A stretch of DNA of 30,680 nt from Sphacelaria rigidula (taxonomy: Eukaryota; Phaeophyceae; Sphacelariales). Location of the stretch: assembly GCA_964200075.2 (NCBI GenBank), contig CAXNAA020000058.1, positions 1-30,680 of the forward strand, read 5' to 3'. Position numbers and translations under genes: made by a program. Shown here piece by piece: positions 1 to 10,102 of the stretch. Each line of letters begins with the position of its first letter. Position 1 is the first letter of the stretch. The notes below the pieces were generated by a model. The model was not told where the DNA came from and made no database searches. It saw nothing but the letters and a program-made list of their open reading frames with translations.

Positions 1-108
1 AAAAAACGAGAAGGTATACCTTTTCTAGGCCATTGCTTTTTCTTATTCTGCTCTCTTTTTTCTGCTCCTGACCACGGGCAGGGTTTTTGCAATCGGCTAA
101 TGTGAGAT

Positions 109-140
109 AATCAACCAATCAACCAATCAACCAATCAATA
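109..140. repeat. 8-bp tandem microsatellite, AATCAACC x4
   Basis: Four head-to-tail units of AATCAACC are seen, the last one ending in ATA instead of ACC. It is a simple repeat with no coding meaning. Confidence 0.95.
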
Positions 141-207
141 CGCAGTCTAGCCCACGTCGGTGTGTACTCGCTGGTCCAATCTTTAGAAGCAACAGCCAAG
201 TTTGTGC

Positions 208-228
208 ATATATATATATATATATATA
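208..228. repeat. AT dinucleotide microsatellite
   Basis: About ten AT units in a row. It is a simple repeat and a likely polymorphic site. Confidence 0.95.
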
Positions 229-292
229 ATATGGACACGTGGACGCGGGGGCGTTCAGGGGGCTATTACAGCATACCCCCGTGAAACACTTC

Positions 293-312
293 ACAGTACT
301 GTACAGTACTGT
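293..312. repeat. Tandem pair of a 10-bp palindrome (ACAGTACTGT)
   Basis: ACAGTACTGT occurs twice without a gap. Each unit is its own reverse complement, so the 20 bp can form one long or two short stems. No function can be assigned. Confidence 0.85.
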
Positions 313-465
313 ATACGACTATTGTATGGCGCAACTCAGTAGTTTGTGGTTTTATACTGCAAAACATGTGCATCACAAGTCAGCTGTATTTGGAGATACT
401 GCCGCTATGCCGTCAGCATCGTCACTCTCGACATCATCTGCTATTTTTGTCAGCGTACAGCTATT

Positions 466-768
466 AACAACGTTTTCGTGAGGTTGAGAGTAGAGTGCTG
501 ATTGAGAGTGGCTTTGGTAATCCGCTTTAACCTCGCCATTTATTTTCATTCTGTGTGTCCCTTTCTTTGCCTCCATCACTAGCGTGTGCTCACAGCTATA
601 CGTCGATATCCTACTCGGGGATATCAAGGGCCTCAGTGGCAAGCTACTAGAGAAAGCATATCGGGCCTCGTGGAGGGGGCCTTTCCGAACTGAAACGGTT
701 CATTCACTAATTGACCGCTTGTCACTCTCAATCGTATCCTCCTCTCTCAATCTCACGAAAACATTGTT
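466..768 (-). mobile_element. MITE-like element with terminal inverted repeats, copy M1
   Basis: The left end (GTTTTCGTGAGGTTGAGAG, from 472) is repeated in inverted form at the right end (CTCTCAATCTCACGAAAAC, to 762), and AACAAC/AACAAT extends the match outward. The 302-bp unit contains no credible ORF. Bases 28587-28880 match most of its length in opposite orientation, and 27440-28010 match it with an insertion. Short length, terminal inverted repeats, no coding capacity and several copies fit a non-autonomous DNA transposon (MITE). No clear target-site duplication is visible, so the superfamily is unassigned. Strand is set relative to copy M2. Confidence 0.75.
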
Positions 769-980
769 TCTTATGGTAGTCAGCAATGTCCAGTGAGTCA
801 GGAACTCTGCGCAGCTTAGTGTCACGGGAATCAAAGCCTATTGGGGTGATTGTACTGTGGTACTACCATGTTCCAGAGGACGAAACGAACGTTCGTAGTG
901 TGTGGTAAGACTTTCCGCGTCGGTCTTTTCGTGATTTTTTTACGTTTTACGTTTGTCCTGTTACAAGAATTTGGCCTTTA

Positions 981-1057
981 CAATTAATATATAATTGATA
1001 TACGCTTGGTATAAACTTGATATGCAATTGATCTACAGTTGATACACAATTGATATG
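981..1057. repeat. 11-bp minisatellite, seven degenerate units
   Basis: Seven consecutive 11-base units with consensus near CAATTGATATA, for example TAATTGATATA, AACTTGATATG, CAATTGATCTA and CAATTGATATG. The third unit (CGCTTGGTATA) is the most divergent. The array is AT-rich and non-coding. Confidence 0.85.
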
Positions 1058-2190
1058 AAGGATTCAGGTCTGGAATACGTGCACTCAAATACGAGAGGAA
1101 CGATACTTGTCTGCGAGAATTACAGTTGTTTGTTCACGCACACTTTTTCATTCGAAGGTTACCAACCGTTGTAGCATTACCGGTATTATTTGGACGGGAT
1201 ATTTTTGGTTTAGGGTGTAGTAAATAATCGACCCTCTTGCGTCCGAATCCATTCACCTTGATGCAATTGATGTCCTTTGTTCTATACCGGGATAATAGGA
1301 ACCAAAAGAACAAATAAACTCGAAGAAGCCCAACATAGCACACCTTCTGTACTGGCAGTCCGTGCAAGTATGTATAAATGATTTGACCTTGGTCTGTGTT
1401 GCCTCCACCGTGCAACGATTCCCTGTGCATTAACGCAAGCTGACCCCCACGCTGCGGAAATATGGTCTATGATGTTGGGCAAGAAGATCGTCCCTCGTCA
1501 AATATTTCGATATATAATAACCTTTTCGCTAGATTGAGAGTCTAAACAGTTGATTAGTAGTGAGCTTTTGATAGGAACACACTGTTTCATGTGTCCCATG
1601 CATGGACGGAACATCAAGATGCTTGAACGCCAAGTGTAATAATGTCGATTCAACAGGATACCTACCCTAGCGGTCGGAAGGTCGTAGTATGGTTGCTTTG
1701 TGGAACACTTTTAGATTTATAGTCGTTAGCTGTACGAGTATAAATAAGGGAAAATATGAAGTCTTGTTGAACTTACAATAAAATGTTGGGAATGGGGGTA
1801 TCAACCATCGGAACATTTATCTCATTAATGCGCCTCTGTACATTGAGCAGGTTGCGTTACGTCGCGCATATTGGCATGCATCCCAATAGTGCTCTTCCGA
1901 CTAATACGTTGAATTCGAGTGCAGTGTGTAAACCCTTCGCGATTTCGAAGAATCGTATATTGGATCGTTGTCTTTCGGATCATATATCCAACGCCTGACT
2001 TTTCGGAATGCCAACCCTTTGACCGCCAGAGTTCGTATTCTGGGTCACGCAGTAACTTTTCAAGTGCAAATGGGGTGAAAAGCTCACTCTCAATCAAATA
2101 TTTGACTCTCACTCTGGCGAAGGGGTTGCTCTATATGAACAGCCTCCCCCTCCCCGTGCATTTATAGTACCAATCATTGCTTGTGCTGTC

Positions 2191-2244
2191 GGGTGCATAG
2201 TATAGTATACCCGTGTAGGGTGCATGGCATAGTATGCCGGTGCA
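2191..2244. repeat. 27-bp tandem duplication
   Basis: Two adjacent 27-bp units both begin GGGTGCAT and share the core AGTAT. They differ at about six positions. No coding role is evident. Confidence 0.8.
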
Positions 2245-2881
2245 CCCTCTTGGAACGTGCCCCAACCATACATTTATATTACATGCACAAATCAACTATT
2301 GTTCCTGGGGAGGATCAAGAAGAGTATATCGATGCGGGCTGGATTGCGCATGCACGCGTAGCAAATTTCTACGTTACCGCAACACTAGAGCGTCCAAGAG
2401 ACGAGACTGTGTCGCCGCTGGGAGCAGAGCGTTGAGCAAAAATACACTTTGCTTCTCCAGTTGCTTTCAAATAAGTTGCAAGTTTAGTTGTTGCTCCACA
2501 TCCGGTCACAAAAAAGCGATCAGGATCTGCTCCGGGGTCCTGCCTACGAGTACAGGAATCCCGTCATCAAGGATGGGATATGAAAAAGATGTCACAATCT
2601 GCTTTATACAGAAACGCTGGTAACCATCGTCTGTGTGATCGACAATCCCAATGTGTGCGTGTTTTAGATCCCGAGTATGTTTCGCGGAGTTTGAAGCTGC
2701 TTTAGCGCAACAGGGGTCCTTGCTGAAAACTAGGTTTTTTGCCGTTGACCCGGCCAAAGGCGGGCCGGAAAACAGTGCGAAGAAAACATTATTTTGATGA
2801 CTCGTTTCTTTGCTCGAAAATTCTAACTCGGGAAAACACAAGTAGCCTGTCCAGTACACCAGTTTGAAGTTCTGGCGGCTC

Positions 2882-3379
2882 TCAGAGTAATGGAGTCAAC
2901 TGAGGATCAGAAGATTTCGCTGCCTGAGTAGGTGGTGACGGAATATGCAGGGTGCGATCGATATATCGCATGAGTTTCACGATTTTTTTTCTGTTCTTGC
3001 GCTGTCCTCCATAGGTCGGCACTATCTTTAACCTGGCGAACAACCTCGCATGCGGCGTAATTGGGCTGCTGACAACGGCACCGTCCAGGCACGTTGCACT
3101 AGCGCGAGCGCTTGGTGCCTTGAAGTTCATCAGGGGAATGGTGAGTTGCTGTTTTGTGACCCTGCCCAACGAGCAATACGCCTTCACCCTTGCCGAAGTT
3201 TTGCGTGAGAGGATGTCAACATTTGTGTTCGAGAACGCAGAAATTTCTGACCTCAGAATAACGCCGCAGCGGACTCCCCAGTATCTTCCTCGTATGGACA
3301 TCGTTTTGAAAATATAAATTGAAATAGGCTTCATTAACTGAAAGTGGTCATCCATACGACTGCACCTTTCTGCAGTCAA
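2882..3379 (-). pseudogene. Possible Copia-type reverse transcriptase / RNase H fragment
   Basis: A 165-residue minus-strand ORF contains near its end KKIVKLMRYIDRT, which resembles the conserved Copia segment K-x-x-L-R-Y-L-x-G-T that joins reverse transcriptase to RNase H. A second minus frame (3092-2907) reads NYAACEVVRQV just upstream of it, resembling the family's RPDIAFAV block, so a frameshift would lie between them. A third minus frame (2859 downward) starts YWTGYLCF, comparable to the TGY motif that follows. No catalytic YVDD is seen. The resemblance is weak and spread over three frames, so this may be chance. Confidence 0.33.
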
Positions 3380-3439
3380 GTGATCTCAGCTCGTAATTCA
3401 AAAACACACACCAACCGCATTTTCGCAGGCTTTCATACC

Positions 3440-3640
3440 CGAGCCGGTATTTCAACATATGGTTTTAATATCCACCTACGTATGCTGAAGGTGGAATGCA
3501 GCACACTCAAGTACGCGCACTGCCGACAGTAGAAACGAGCTTGGCCACCAAGTAGTTCAAACTGAACGTTACGTCGAAAGTCAACCGTTAGATGTCGAAT
3601 TCTTCCACAGCCAAGGAAAGCAAATGATACAAACAACAAC
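3440..3640 (-). mobile_element. Worn LTR remnant of the Gypsy family (distal part)
   Basis: The segment GCAGCACACTCAAGTACGCG, followed by a CAGTAGAAACGAGCTTGGC stretch, matches in order the distal LTR part at 4676-4760, 6450-6530 and 21100-21180 (pattern: GCAC-CC-AAAACT-CGCACTACT, then GAGCTTGAC, then AGTAGACACCGA). It is heavily diverged. Orientation follows the other LTR copies of the minus-strand elements. Confidence 0.5.
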
Positions 3641-3689
3641 ACTGCAAGGCAGCCAAAGATGCAGTCGATAATGCTATGGCATTCTATGT

Positions 3690-3765
3690 AGACCTATCTG
3701 GACTAAGAGCAAGGTTCTAGAGCTTCTCCAAGGCGTTCTTCCCTCTGTAGAGTACAGTAGCACCT
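3690..3765 (-). mobile_element. LTR fragment (proximal part), cut by a SINE-like unit
   Basis: GGACTAAGAGCAAGGTTC, then CTTCTCCAAGG and CTTCCCTC, parallels GGACTCAGAACAATGTCACA, CTGCTCCAAGG and CTTCCTCCCTC at 20840-20890. The similarity stops near 3765, where a tRNA-like unit begins, which suggests that the SINE-like unit landed in the LTR. Confidence 0.5.
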
Positions 3766-3767
3766 AA

Positions 3768-3835
3768 AGCTGTGACGGTTTAAGAGACACAAAAGTTAGT
3801 CGTGGGGGTTCGATCCCCGTCGCTTTCACTCCGAG
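3768..3835 (+). mobile_element. tRNA-like SINE module, family S1, copy C (partial)
   Basis: It contains a good RNA polymerase III B box, GGTTCGATCCC (3807-3817), followed by CGTCGCTTTCACT, like the S1 copies at 4068-4085 and 20144-20165. In front of it lies GACGGTTTAAGAGAC, the reverse complement of the GTCTCTTAAACC found in the anticodon-like region of copy A. Part of the tRNA-like head is therefore inverted relative to copy A. No A box is visible in this orientation, so it is not a functional tRNA gene. Confidence 0.55.
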
Positions 3836-3941
3836 GAGGACGACTCTCCTTGCCAGCGCTCTATCGACTGCCAACAGGAACTCTAATGTTGTCACTCTCA
3901 CCGTACCCTTGCGTTACTCGTCTACCCCACCCATTTCCAGA

Positions 3942-4143
3942 GTGTGTGCACTGGGGTCCTTAGCGGTCAACTCCAAACATAGCCACCAGGTTACACCCCC
4001 ACCCTTTTGCTTTGGGCCAATTTTTTACGGAGGTTTTCTCTCCTCTTTTTTCTTCAAAGAAAGTGCGTCCGACGGGAATCGAACCAGCGACTAACTTTTG
4101 TATCGGTTTAAGAGACAACCAACTAGACTACTCACCAGTCAGC
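3942..4143 (-). mobile_element. tRNA-derived SINE-like element, family S1, copy A
   Basis: Read on the minus strand, an A box TAGTCTAGTTGG (4130-4119) and a B box GGTTCGATTCC (4085-4075) lie 33 bases apart, as in tRNA genes. A CTCTTAA loop between them resembles the loop of tRNA-Lys(CTT). Downstream comes CGTCGGACGCACTTTCTTTG and a body ending GGACCCCAGTGCACACACT. The same head end, body landmarks and end recur at 20144-20270. A proper acceptor stem is missing. I infer a tRNA-derived SINE; the parent tRNA is uncertain. Confidence 0.62.
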
Positions 4144-4182
4144 GCTGACTGGTCAGTAGAATAGTTGGTTGTCTCTTAAACC
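4105..4182. repeat. 78-bp near-perfect palindrome made of two tRNA-like half modules
   Basis: Bases 4105-4143 and 4144-4182 are reverse complements at 36 of 39 positions with no spacer. Each arm reads GCTGACTGG, AGTAG, TAGTTGGTTGTCTC and TTAAACC outward from the centre. The left arm is the front half of S1 copy A. The right arm is a second front half that ends near 4186 without a B box. Confidence 0.93.
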
Positions 4183-4209
4183 GTCAAATAGCGTCGAGAG
4201 CACAGGAAG

Positions 4210-4440
4210 ACGTGGGTATCGTTCTCGATCTTGTTTACATTCAAGTTGCTGCATATATTGGAGGATGGCTATTGTATGCGTAATGATGTGTTTGTAGGGA
4301 CGAGAAGAAAGGGATCACTTTTGTTCAACGAAGACAGCGGTTGGTGTAACTGCTTGGGTCTTGAAGTCTCCGAAGCCCCTGCTGGGGAAGAAACCTTTGG
4401 AACAGTACTGTGACCTGTTCTGATTTCAGACCAGTCTACG
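4210..4440 (+). mobile_element. LTR remnant in inverted orientation
   Basis: The reverse complement of this stretch reads CAGAACAGGTCACAGTACTG, then GGAGACTTCAAGACCCAAGC and GCTGTCTTCG. This matches in order the LTR at 20375-20500 (CATAACAAGGTTACAGTGCTG, AGAGACTTCAAGACTCAAGC, GCAGTCTTTTG). It lies opposite to almost every other LTR in the window and abuts the next LTR piece at about 4440, forming an inverted pair. Confidence 0.6.
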
Positions 4441-4800
4441 ATGAACGTTTATTATTCTCGCTACGGCTTGGAGACTTGAAGATGGAGTTGCTCAAATACA
4501 CACAAAGTATTCGTTACAAGAAGTGTACATCACCTCCTTACACACATCACGTATAAGATATCTAATGTTATCCTGCGGGAACGTCCAGCAACTCAACCTG
4601 TGGAGGACCTCACGTCCTAAACGGCATGTTAACATACACATCCTTCACCACGAGCACGTATACTGCTACATACACCCTGCAGCATCCCCAAAAGCTTCGC
4701 ACTACTAGCAGTAGAGAACGAGCTTGACAGCCAGTAGATCCCGAAGGTGACGTCCACACTACCCTTGGTCGTCTGCTGAATAATATACACGATCATGCAA
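4441..4800 (-). mobile_element. LTR remnant of the Gypsy family
   Basis: It starts GATGAACGTTTATTATTC, like the AATAAACGTTTATTGTGAA found at 20343 and the AACGTTTATTGTGAA at 16115. It continues with CTTGGAGACTTGAAGA (as at 20897) and later GCAGCATCCCCAAAAGCTTC, GAACGAGCTTGACA and CAGTAGAT, the distal LTR landmarks. No adjacent internal domain belongs to it, so it is a solo or truncated LTR. Confidence 0.6.
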
Positions 4801-6135
4801 TATCATGAACGAAATTTGTCGCTGACGCTCAGCCTATGATGTTTCAATTGCTGAAATCCAGTAATCTCAACGCTGCTCAGTGAAATCCACGAGTTCGGTC
4901 AACGTTCATGATCTAGTCACTCGCGACTGGCTCCTGGCGCGAACCCCCAATTTTGCTTTCTCGTTTTTCTTGCCACCATTCATTGGTAGGGGAGTATAAT
5001 TTGGTTGCATCAAAATATTCCCTTACCCGCTTTGAAAAGTGATCCCATACCCAAACCCATGTTAAGAGTTACGAAAAAGCTGCTCCTGCCCAATTCAAAG
5101 AATAGTCCTCCACTCATAGCCATGTGAGACTGTTTGGTGCTATTCCGGAATGTTCCCCTCCACATCTTGAAAAAAATCCATCACGCATATCCATGTAAAA
5201 TGTTACGGAAAATTCTGCTGGCCATATCCATGTGAAAAATACCCAAAATGTTATGCTTTTCAATATCCGTGTATGTAAAAACTTACCAAATGTATACGAT
5301 ATTCCATCAGCTTGCTACTGTTTCTTTGAAAAGCCACTGAACTGAGAGGATAGCATCGAACCGGGTGAAAAGCTCCGACCGAAAAATTTGTCGGAAAACT
5401 CTTGTAAATGCACAGTGCAGTACAGCCTATTTTGTGCCATGTATGTACAGCACAAGAAACAGACCGCGGTGCAGCAGTACATGCTACACACCCTGCGTGT
5501 TGCCTCCAGGGCGGGGCCGACGCAAGCCCTGTCATTGGTGAGGAAAAAGACAGCAGGGCGGGGGCGACAGGCGATAGCTGCTGCCACCATACTGAAGAAC
5601 ATGCCCGCTGGTGCTCATTAACCCTTTCACCGCCAGAGTAGGTAATCTGTTGGACCGGAATCACTTTTACTTCAGAAATGAGTTTGAGAGGGTCAAACCT
5701 TTGACCCTCACGGGTGTTCATCTGTTCGATTGGTACGACTTTTACTTTGGAAATTACTGGAGAACTCAGATGATCCACCCCGGAGATCAAGCAGCTGGTA
5801 GGCAAGAAATTTCGAGTCACCCTCGCTCAGAAACATCGTCCCCTGCACATTATGGGTGGGCGGCGAAACGGTACGAACTGATCATCACGAAGGTTGCAGA
5901 TTCTGACGTGAGTTGTTGACTACAATCTCTGCCGATGGAATGGTGCCTATTGAGACCAACACAGGTTTGGCCTACGAGATCGTACACCATCTCTGCCACT
6001 AAAGCCATAGTGAGTGATACATGACATGTCTATCATCGGTGCATCGATGCTTTGCCCCGGCAGCTGCCACCGATACATCGTCTGTTGCTGTACAAAACAT
6101 TGTCTTTCGACATTGTTGCTGCATGGTGCGTTTTT
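4800..6135. other. Stretch without a recognisable gene; weak local repeats
   Basis: Two degenerate repeat patches are seen. In 5045-5280 the phrase CCATGT-AA-(A)TGTTACG(G)AAAA recurs three or four times. At 5647-5757 two units of about 72 bp share ATCTGTT, GACTTTTACTT and GAAAT. The longest frame (5260-5820, minus, 186 residues) reads across both and has no family motif, so I do not call it a gene. Confidence 0.5.
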
Positions 6136-6139
6136 TCCT

Positions 6140-6600
6140 ATGGACTTAGAACAAGATCACAGAACTGCGCCAATGGCTGTCATCCTCGCTAGGAGTTGGA
6201 GACTTCAATACAGAGTTGTTCTCACACAGTCTTGGTTGCCGGAAGTGATCGGTACCTCCGCACACAGAGCCACTTGCCGGACATGGTTGGTCAACCTCCA
6301 GGGAATTTTCAATGACCAATTTCATGTGAACCTCATATTCGAACGACCGCATCGACAGAGAGCATTCTCATACACCTACACGTGTACTGCGCATCAACAA
6401 ACGGCGCTCCTATGCAACTGCACGTGTACTAGAGGTGATACACTCTAAAGCACCCACAAAACTTCGCATTACTTGCGGTAAAAAATAAACCTGACAATCA
6501 GTAGACACCGACAGTCACGTTCATCCTACCGTCGGATGCCTGTTGATTGGCATACGACCATGCAACGTCATGCTACATGAAATAATATAGCAGCTGGCAC
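6140..6600 (-). mobile_element. LTR remnant of the Gypsy family
   Basis: TGGACTTAGAACAAGATCACA, GGAGTTGGAGACTTCAATAC and GAGTTGTT match the proximal LTR at 20840-20930. AAAGCACCCACAAAACTTCGC, CCTGACAATCAGTAGACACC and GACAGTCACGTTCATCCTACC match its distal part at 21100-21190. It sits directly left of the long repeat at 6690-8960, which places it at the 3' LTR position of a minus-strand element. Confidence 0.6.
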
Positions 6601-6637
6601 AACTCTGAACATCGGTACTGCTGAAATCGAAAAGTCT

Positions 6638-6662
6638 CAGTTCAGTTCAGTTCAGTTCAGTT
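6638..6662. repeat. CAGTT pentanucleotide microsatellite (5 units)
   Basis: Five perfect CAGTT units in a row. A simple repeat. Confidence 0.95.
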
Positions 6663-6689
6663 GAGTCAATTGTTCACTCACTATCAATA

Positions 6690-8960
6690 TCCAGTCATAC
6701 CTTACTATTCAGGACCGTGGTATCTCATCCGTCCATCGGCCGAGATAGATTTCAAACGCTCGATGGACGTGCAGCTTACGTGCACCTTCCTTTCAGACAA
6801 AGGCTAACCATCCACAAGCTCCTTCCAGGTAAAAAGGAGACACCGCTCACGTGCTTGTCCAAACACGTACCATTCCATCAGGAGACGCTCCACGGTCAAA
6901 GATCACTGATGCATGCGCGCACGATTTCTTCATCTTCAACCACAAGAAGCATGGGCCCTACATTTGCTCACATACGAGCCTAGGTATTCCGCATTTTCCA
7001 CTCATATTGATTTAGTATTTCCCACAGTCAGTACCCGCGAACGCACGAAAAACAAATTCCGCCACGTTTCTGGGCGAACAGGAACATCTAGGCTTCACCT
7101 CATCCAGCATACAGCAGTGTAAACTACCGCACCCTGGCGCTTCGCCACAGACCGTGCACGTCAGGAACATACTCTAGCGAAATGTCCACATGTGCATGCC
7201 AGCATTTCACCGAGCACATGCATGCGACCCTTGTTGTAGAAAACCACCATGCGCCATGCGTGCTAACCAGAGCAGCACAGTACGCCGATCCCACACACCC
7301 ACATGTACGCCAGCATGCCACCGAGCACACGCAATACGAGCATACTTGCTCAACCACCAAACTGCAGCGCTCAGCGGCACGAACATGACTACAAACCGTA
7401 CCACAACAAGCTGCAATTGACCTCTTTCCCCATCCTCAACAAGCATTCAATGACACAAGTACTTATTCCTCGACAGCATCATCTAACCCCACGCTCACAA
7501 CACCAGCAAGCACCTCTGGTGGTGTCTCCCTTGTAGTCCTCCAACCCGCTCCTGAGGAAGAGTAGCACTCGAACCCCAACTTCCTGGACACCATAGAGCA
7601 GCGTTTCTCCTCGAGCACCCACTCCTCGCATCAAAAGTACAGCCATAGCTCGCACCCCCACGACGCCACCCAGCTCGCCACCCAGCGGTGTGCTCGCACC
7701 GCCAGACCAATGCGACAAATGATGTACCCAAACAGATATTTGCGTAGTACATACAGAATGCCTGTTTTAGAGTCAGTTTCAGAAAAGAAACGAGAGGCGA
7801 AGTGGGAAGAGCCACACAGTCCCGCTCAACAACACCTCCGAAGGCGCTTATTCATCCTCAACAATTCCACGACGCAGCAGCAGAGACAACTCTGGTATCG
7901 TCGCCAACAGCATCAAAGCTGTCCATTTAAACAGTATTACATACGACTACTCTAACACCACGCAACACTCGACGTCGCCGGCGCAATTGCGATCGCCAAT
8001 AGCATCTGGAGTCTGAAGCTCGCTTTGCCTTCCGGCTTCATGCGGGTCGTGCCCCCTGCAGCTTCGAGCATGCAAGGTATGTGCCCAGCTACACGCCAAC
8101 GCGACATCTATTTCTCCTTCAAGCAGGCACCCCTGCGAATCATCTGATCGATCTCCCACCGCAGAAGCGGAGCAGATAGATTTGCCATGGGTATGGCAAA
8201 CCCCAAGCTACCTCTGCTCACTTGCATGACGCAGAGAACACCCCCTACAGCTCCGAGCCTGCAGGACGTGTTCTCGACTATACGCTGGTTTGGTGGCAAA
8301 ATGCGACTGCGACCTTAGCCTCTCAGCGGTTGCTCATCGGCTCATGTTGGCTCCGCCCTTTCAACAGCAGGCAGCTGCAGGAGGATCAATTATCATCGTT
8401 TCAGCTACCATTCTCTGCCTGGCTCACCCCTCGATGGAAGCAGAAGCAGTTGCATTGTCTCCAGCGCTCTCGTGCCTTTTCCCACTGACGAAGGTATGCT
8501 GCGTGACCTGCTCGCCCTTCACCGTACAGGCAGCTATTCCGCATCCTTGCTTTACACCCGGCTCGGTGTGTACCTCCGGGGCGACCAACATGCCGAGCAG
8601 CACTATCCGTGGTCCTCGCACCGAGTACCACACTCGAAGATGGCTCCTGTCTTGACCACCTGTGCACATCATCGCTCGCGTGAGACGCATGCTTGAGAAA
8701 CACGGATATCACTTCCTGGTGCTTGATTAACATCACAAGCATGATTAAGAACGTCGCGCATAGGCATCTCTCGGTATGTATAGGCATCAGATATGAAACC
8801 GCTAGCACCTCCAGAACGTTCAAGCTTGCCCTACGCGCGATCAACTCGTGTATTTCACGCATGTTCACGTCAATATATGCTTTACCATCAGTGCTGCTGT
8901 ACATGACTCGTGGGCTCCAGTCACACGAAGTTGTTCAGGCCGTCTGTCGTTAAATTGATA
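6690..8960 (-). mobile_element. Long dispersed repeat R1 (gag-only retroelement interior)
   Basis: Blocks of this stretch recur in the same order at R2 (about 14400-15600) and R3 (about 17000-18640). Examples: the CTTTCAGACAAA patch at 6795 and 14564; AACCACCATG, CCATGCGTGCTAA and CAGAGCAGCACA at 7235 and 14965; GAGCATGCAAGG at 8068 and 17568; the GCATGCTGCGTGACC-like phrase at 8495, 15187 and 18050. An LTR remnant lies to its left. Bases 7420-7940 have no counterpart that I see in R2 or R3. On the minus strand it carries the gag-like frame listed next. No pol motif is visible. Confidence 0.55.
8401..8904 (-). pseudogene. Gag-like protein fragment, copy R1
   Basis: A 167-residue minus frame contains MREIHELIARR, NVLEVLAVSYLMP, CLCATFL and FLKHASHASDDVHRWSRQ. 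The same string with substitutions occurs in R3 (VREVHGVIARG, ILEVL, LMPAHIKRCLRATF) and R2 (MCEVHEVNA, NVLED, IKGCSCATFLNH). Conservation of one reading frame in three diverged copies argues for past coding. The segment LMPAHIKRCL resembles LVPKHIRACL in the gag position of the Gypsy copy at about 26000, which is why I call it gag-like. A second frame (8690-8424) carries VKGEQVTQHTFV, one unit of a repeated peptide. The role is inferred from position. Confidence 0.48.
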
Positions 8961-10100
8961 AACAGGGGATACCTCGAGGCAAGAGCGTACGAGTCACATC
9001 ATTCGGGAGTTGAGAGCGGTGAAAATGGCTTGTCACAAAACAAGAAGGAAGAGAACGTATTTCCTTACATTCCCTAGATCCCCTCTAAAGTCGGGTCTAC
9101 CATACCATACCTCAGCATCACCACAGAAACCCAATTATACCCAAAAGGAACCCCAAATAAAAGCCGGGCGTGCCGATACAGAGCTGTCCGCAGCCATACC
9201 CTGCGCAGCGGGAATGGACTGCGACCTCCAACAAGACATGCCGATATTGTTTTGATCGTAGTTTCGTAGCTCAGACATGACAATGACGGTAGGTAACTTG
9301 ATGGTTGCTGCTGTTCCGTTAGTGGTGGGAAAAAATCAAACGCACCTTACGGCATCCCTGTAGGGCTCTACTGCGGTTGGTCATCATTCGATATTTTCTA
9401 TATTTGGCGCTTGCTGTGTGTTTTTGTATGCAGCAAGCGAACATCAAAGGGATGGTGTGCGGTATGACAACAGCAGAAATGTGGGCGGACGTCAAATGAG
9501 TGGTGTACAGGGGGACACAGTGCTCACGAACCGCGGAATAATGTCTAACTAAGATTACGTGTGAACGCTCTCGTGCAAGCGGGTCAATTAGACCTACTCT
9601 TAAAACAGTAGACTTCATAAAACCCTTCAGCTCTACTTCACCCTGCGACATTTTTCATTTTCGAAAGCTTGATGAGACAGTGCATTGTTTTCCCATCACC
9701 GGTCACCATCAACGAGGGCGAGATTCGACCTTCGACGTAACCTCTGGGTGCCTGAAAGTTTCCGCGTGATAGGCAATACGCGGAACCCTGATAGTCGATC
9801 TGACACTTTAATTCTGAAAGACAGAAATTTGATTATGAAAAACGGGAACATGCATACACGAATATCCAGGAGACATCACGTTTGTGTGAACGACCCAACC
9901 TGTCAGTGTTTGAAAGTTTGCGCGTAATAGGCGGTAGTGCCCGCTTTCTGTTCCGGTCAACTCCCACGACCTTCTGCTGTGTCTTGCTTTCAGTCTTCAT
10001 TATTTGCCATCGTGAGCAAGAGTTTAGATCGGAGCCATGCTATGGTAGAAGTCCATTTTTCTGGCGAAAATGTTTCTCGGGGTGTTGGACGGGTCACTTT
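8960..10100. other. Stretch without a recognisable gene
   Basis: Only short overlapping ORFs are present. A phrase near CTGAAAGTTTCCGCGTGATAGGC (9750) recurs loosely as TTGAAAGTTTGCGCGTAATAGGC (9909), suggesting an old local duplication about 160 bp apart. Nothing else is recognised. Confidence 0.5.
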
Positions 10101-10102
10101 GA

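Larger units (their letters stand above)
770..2880. other. Stretch without a recognisable gene
   Basis: Only short ORFs of under 130 residues are present. They overlap each other in several frames and show no family motif. One 98-residue minus-strand frame (1134-1430) has a hydrophobic run near its middle, but nothing else supports it. The stretch contains two tandem repeats listed separately and is otherwise featureless to me. Confidence 0.6.

Noticed and set aside
239-481. 80-residue plus-strand ORF near the start
   Set aside because: It overlaps simple palindromic repeats and runs into the MITE at 466. No motif or conserved frame is present.
5260-5820. 186-residue minus-strand ORF
   Set aside because: It has no recognisable domain and runs across two degenerate repeat patches. 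Other frames of similar length overlap it.
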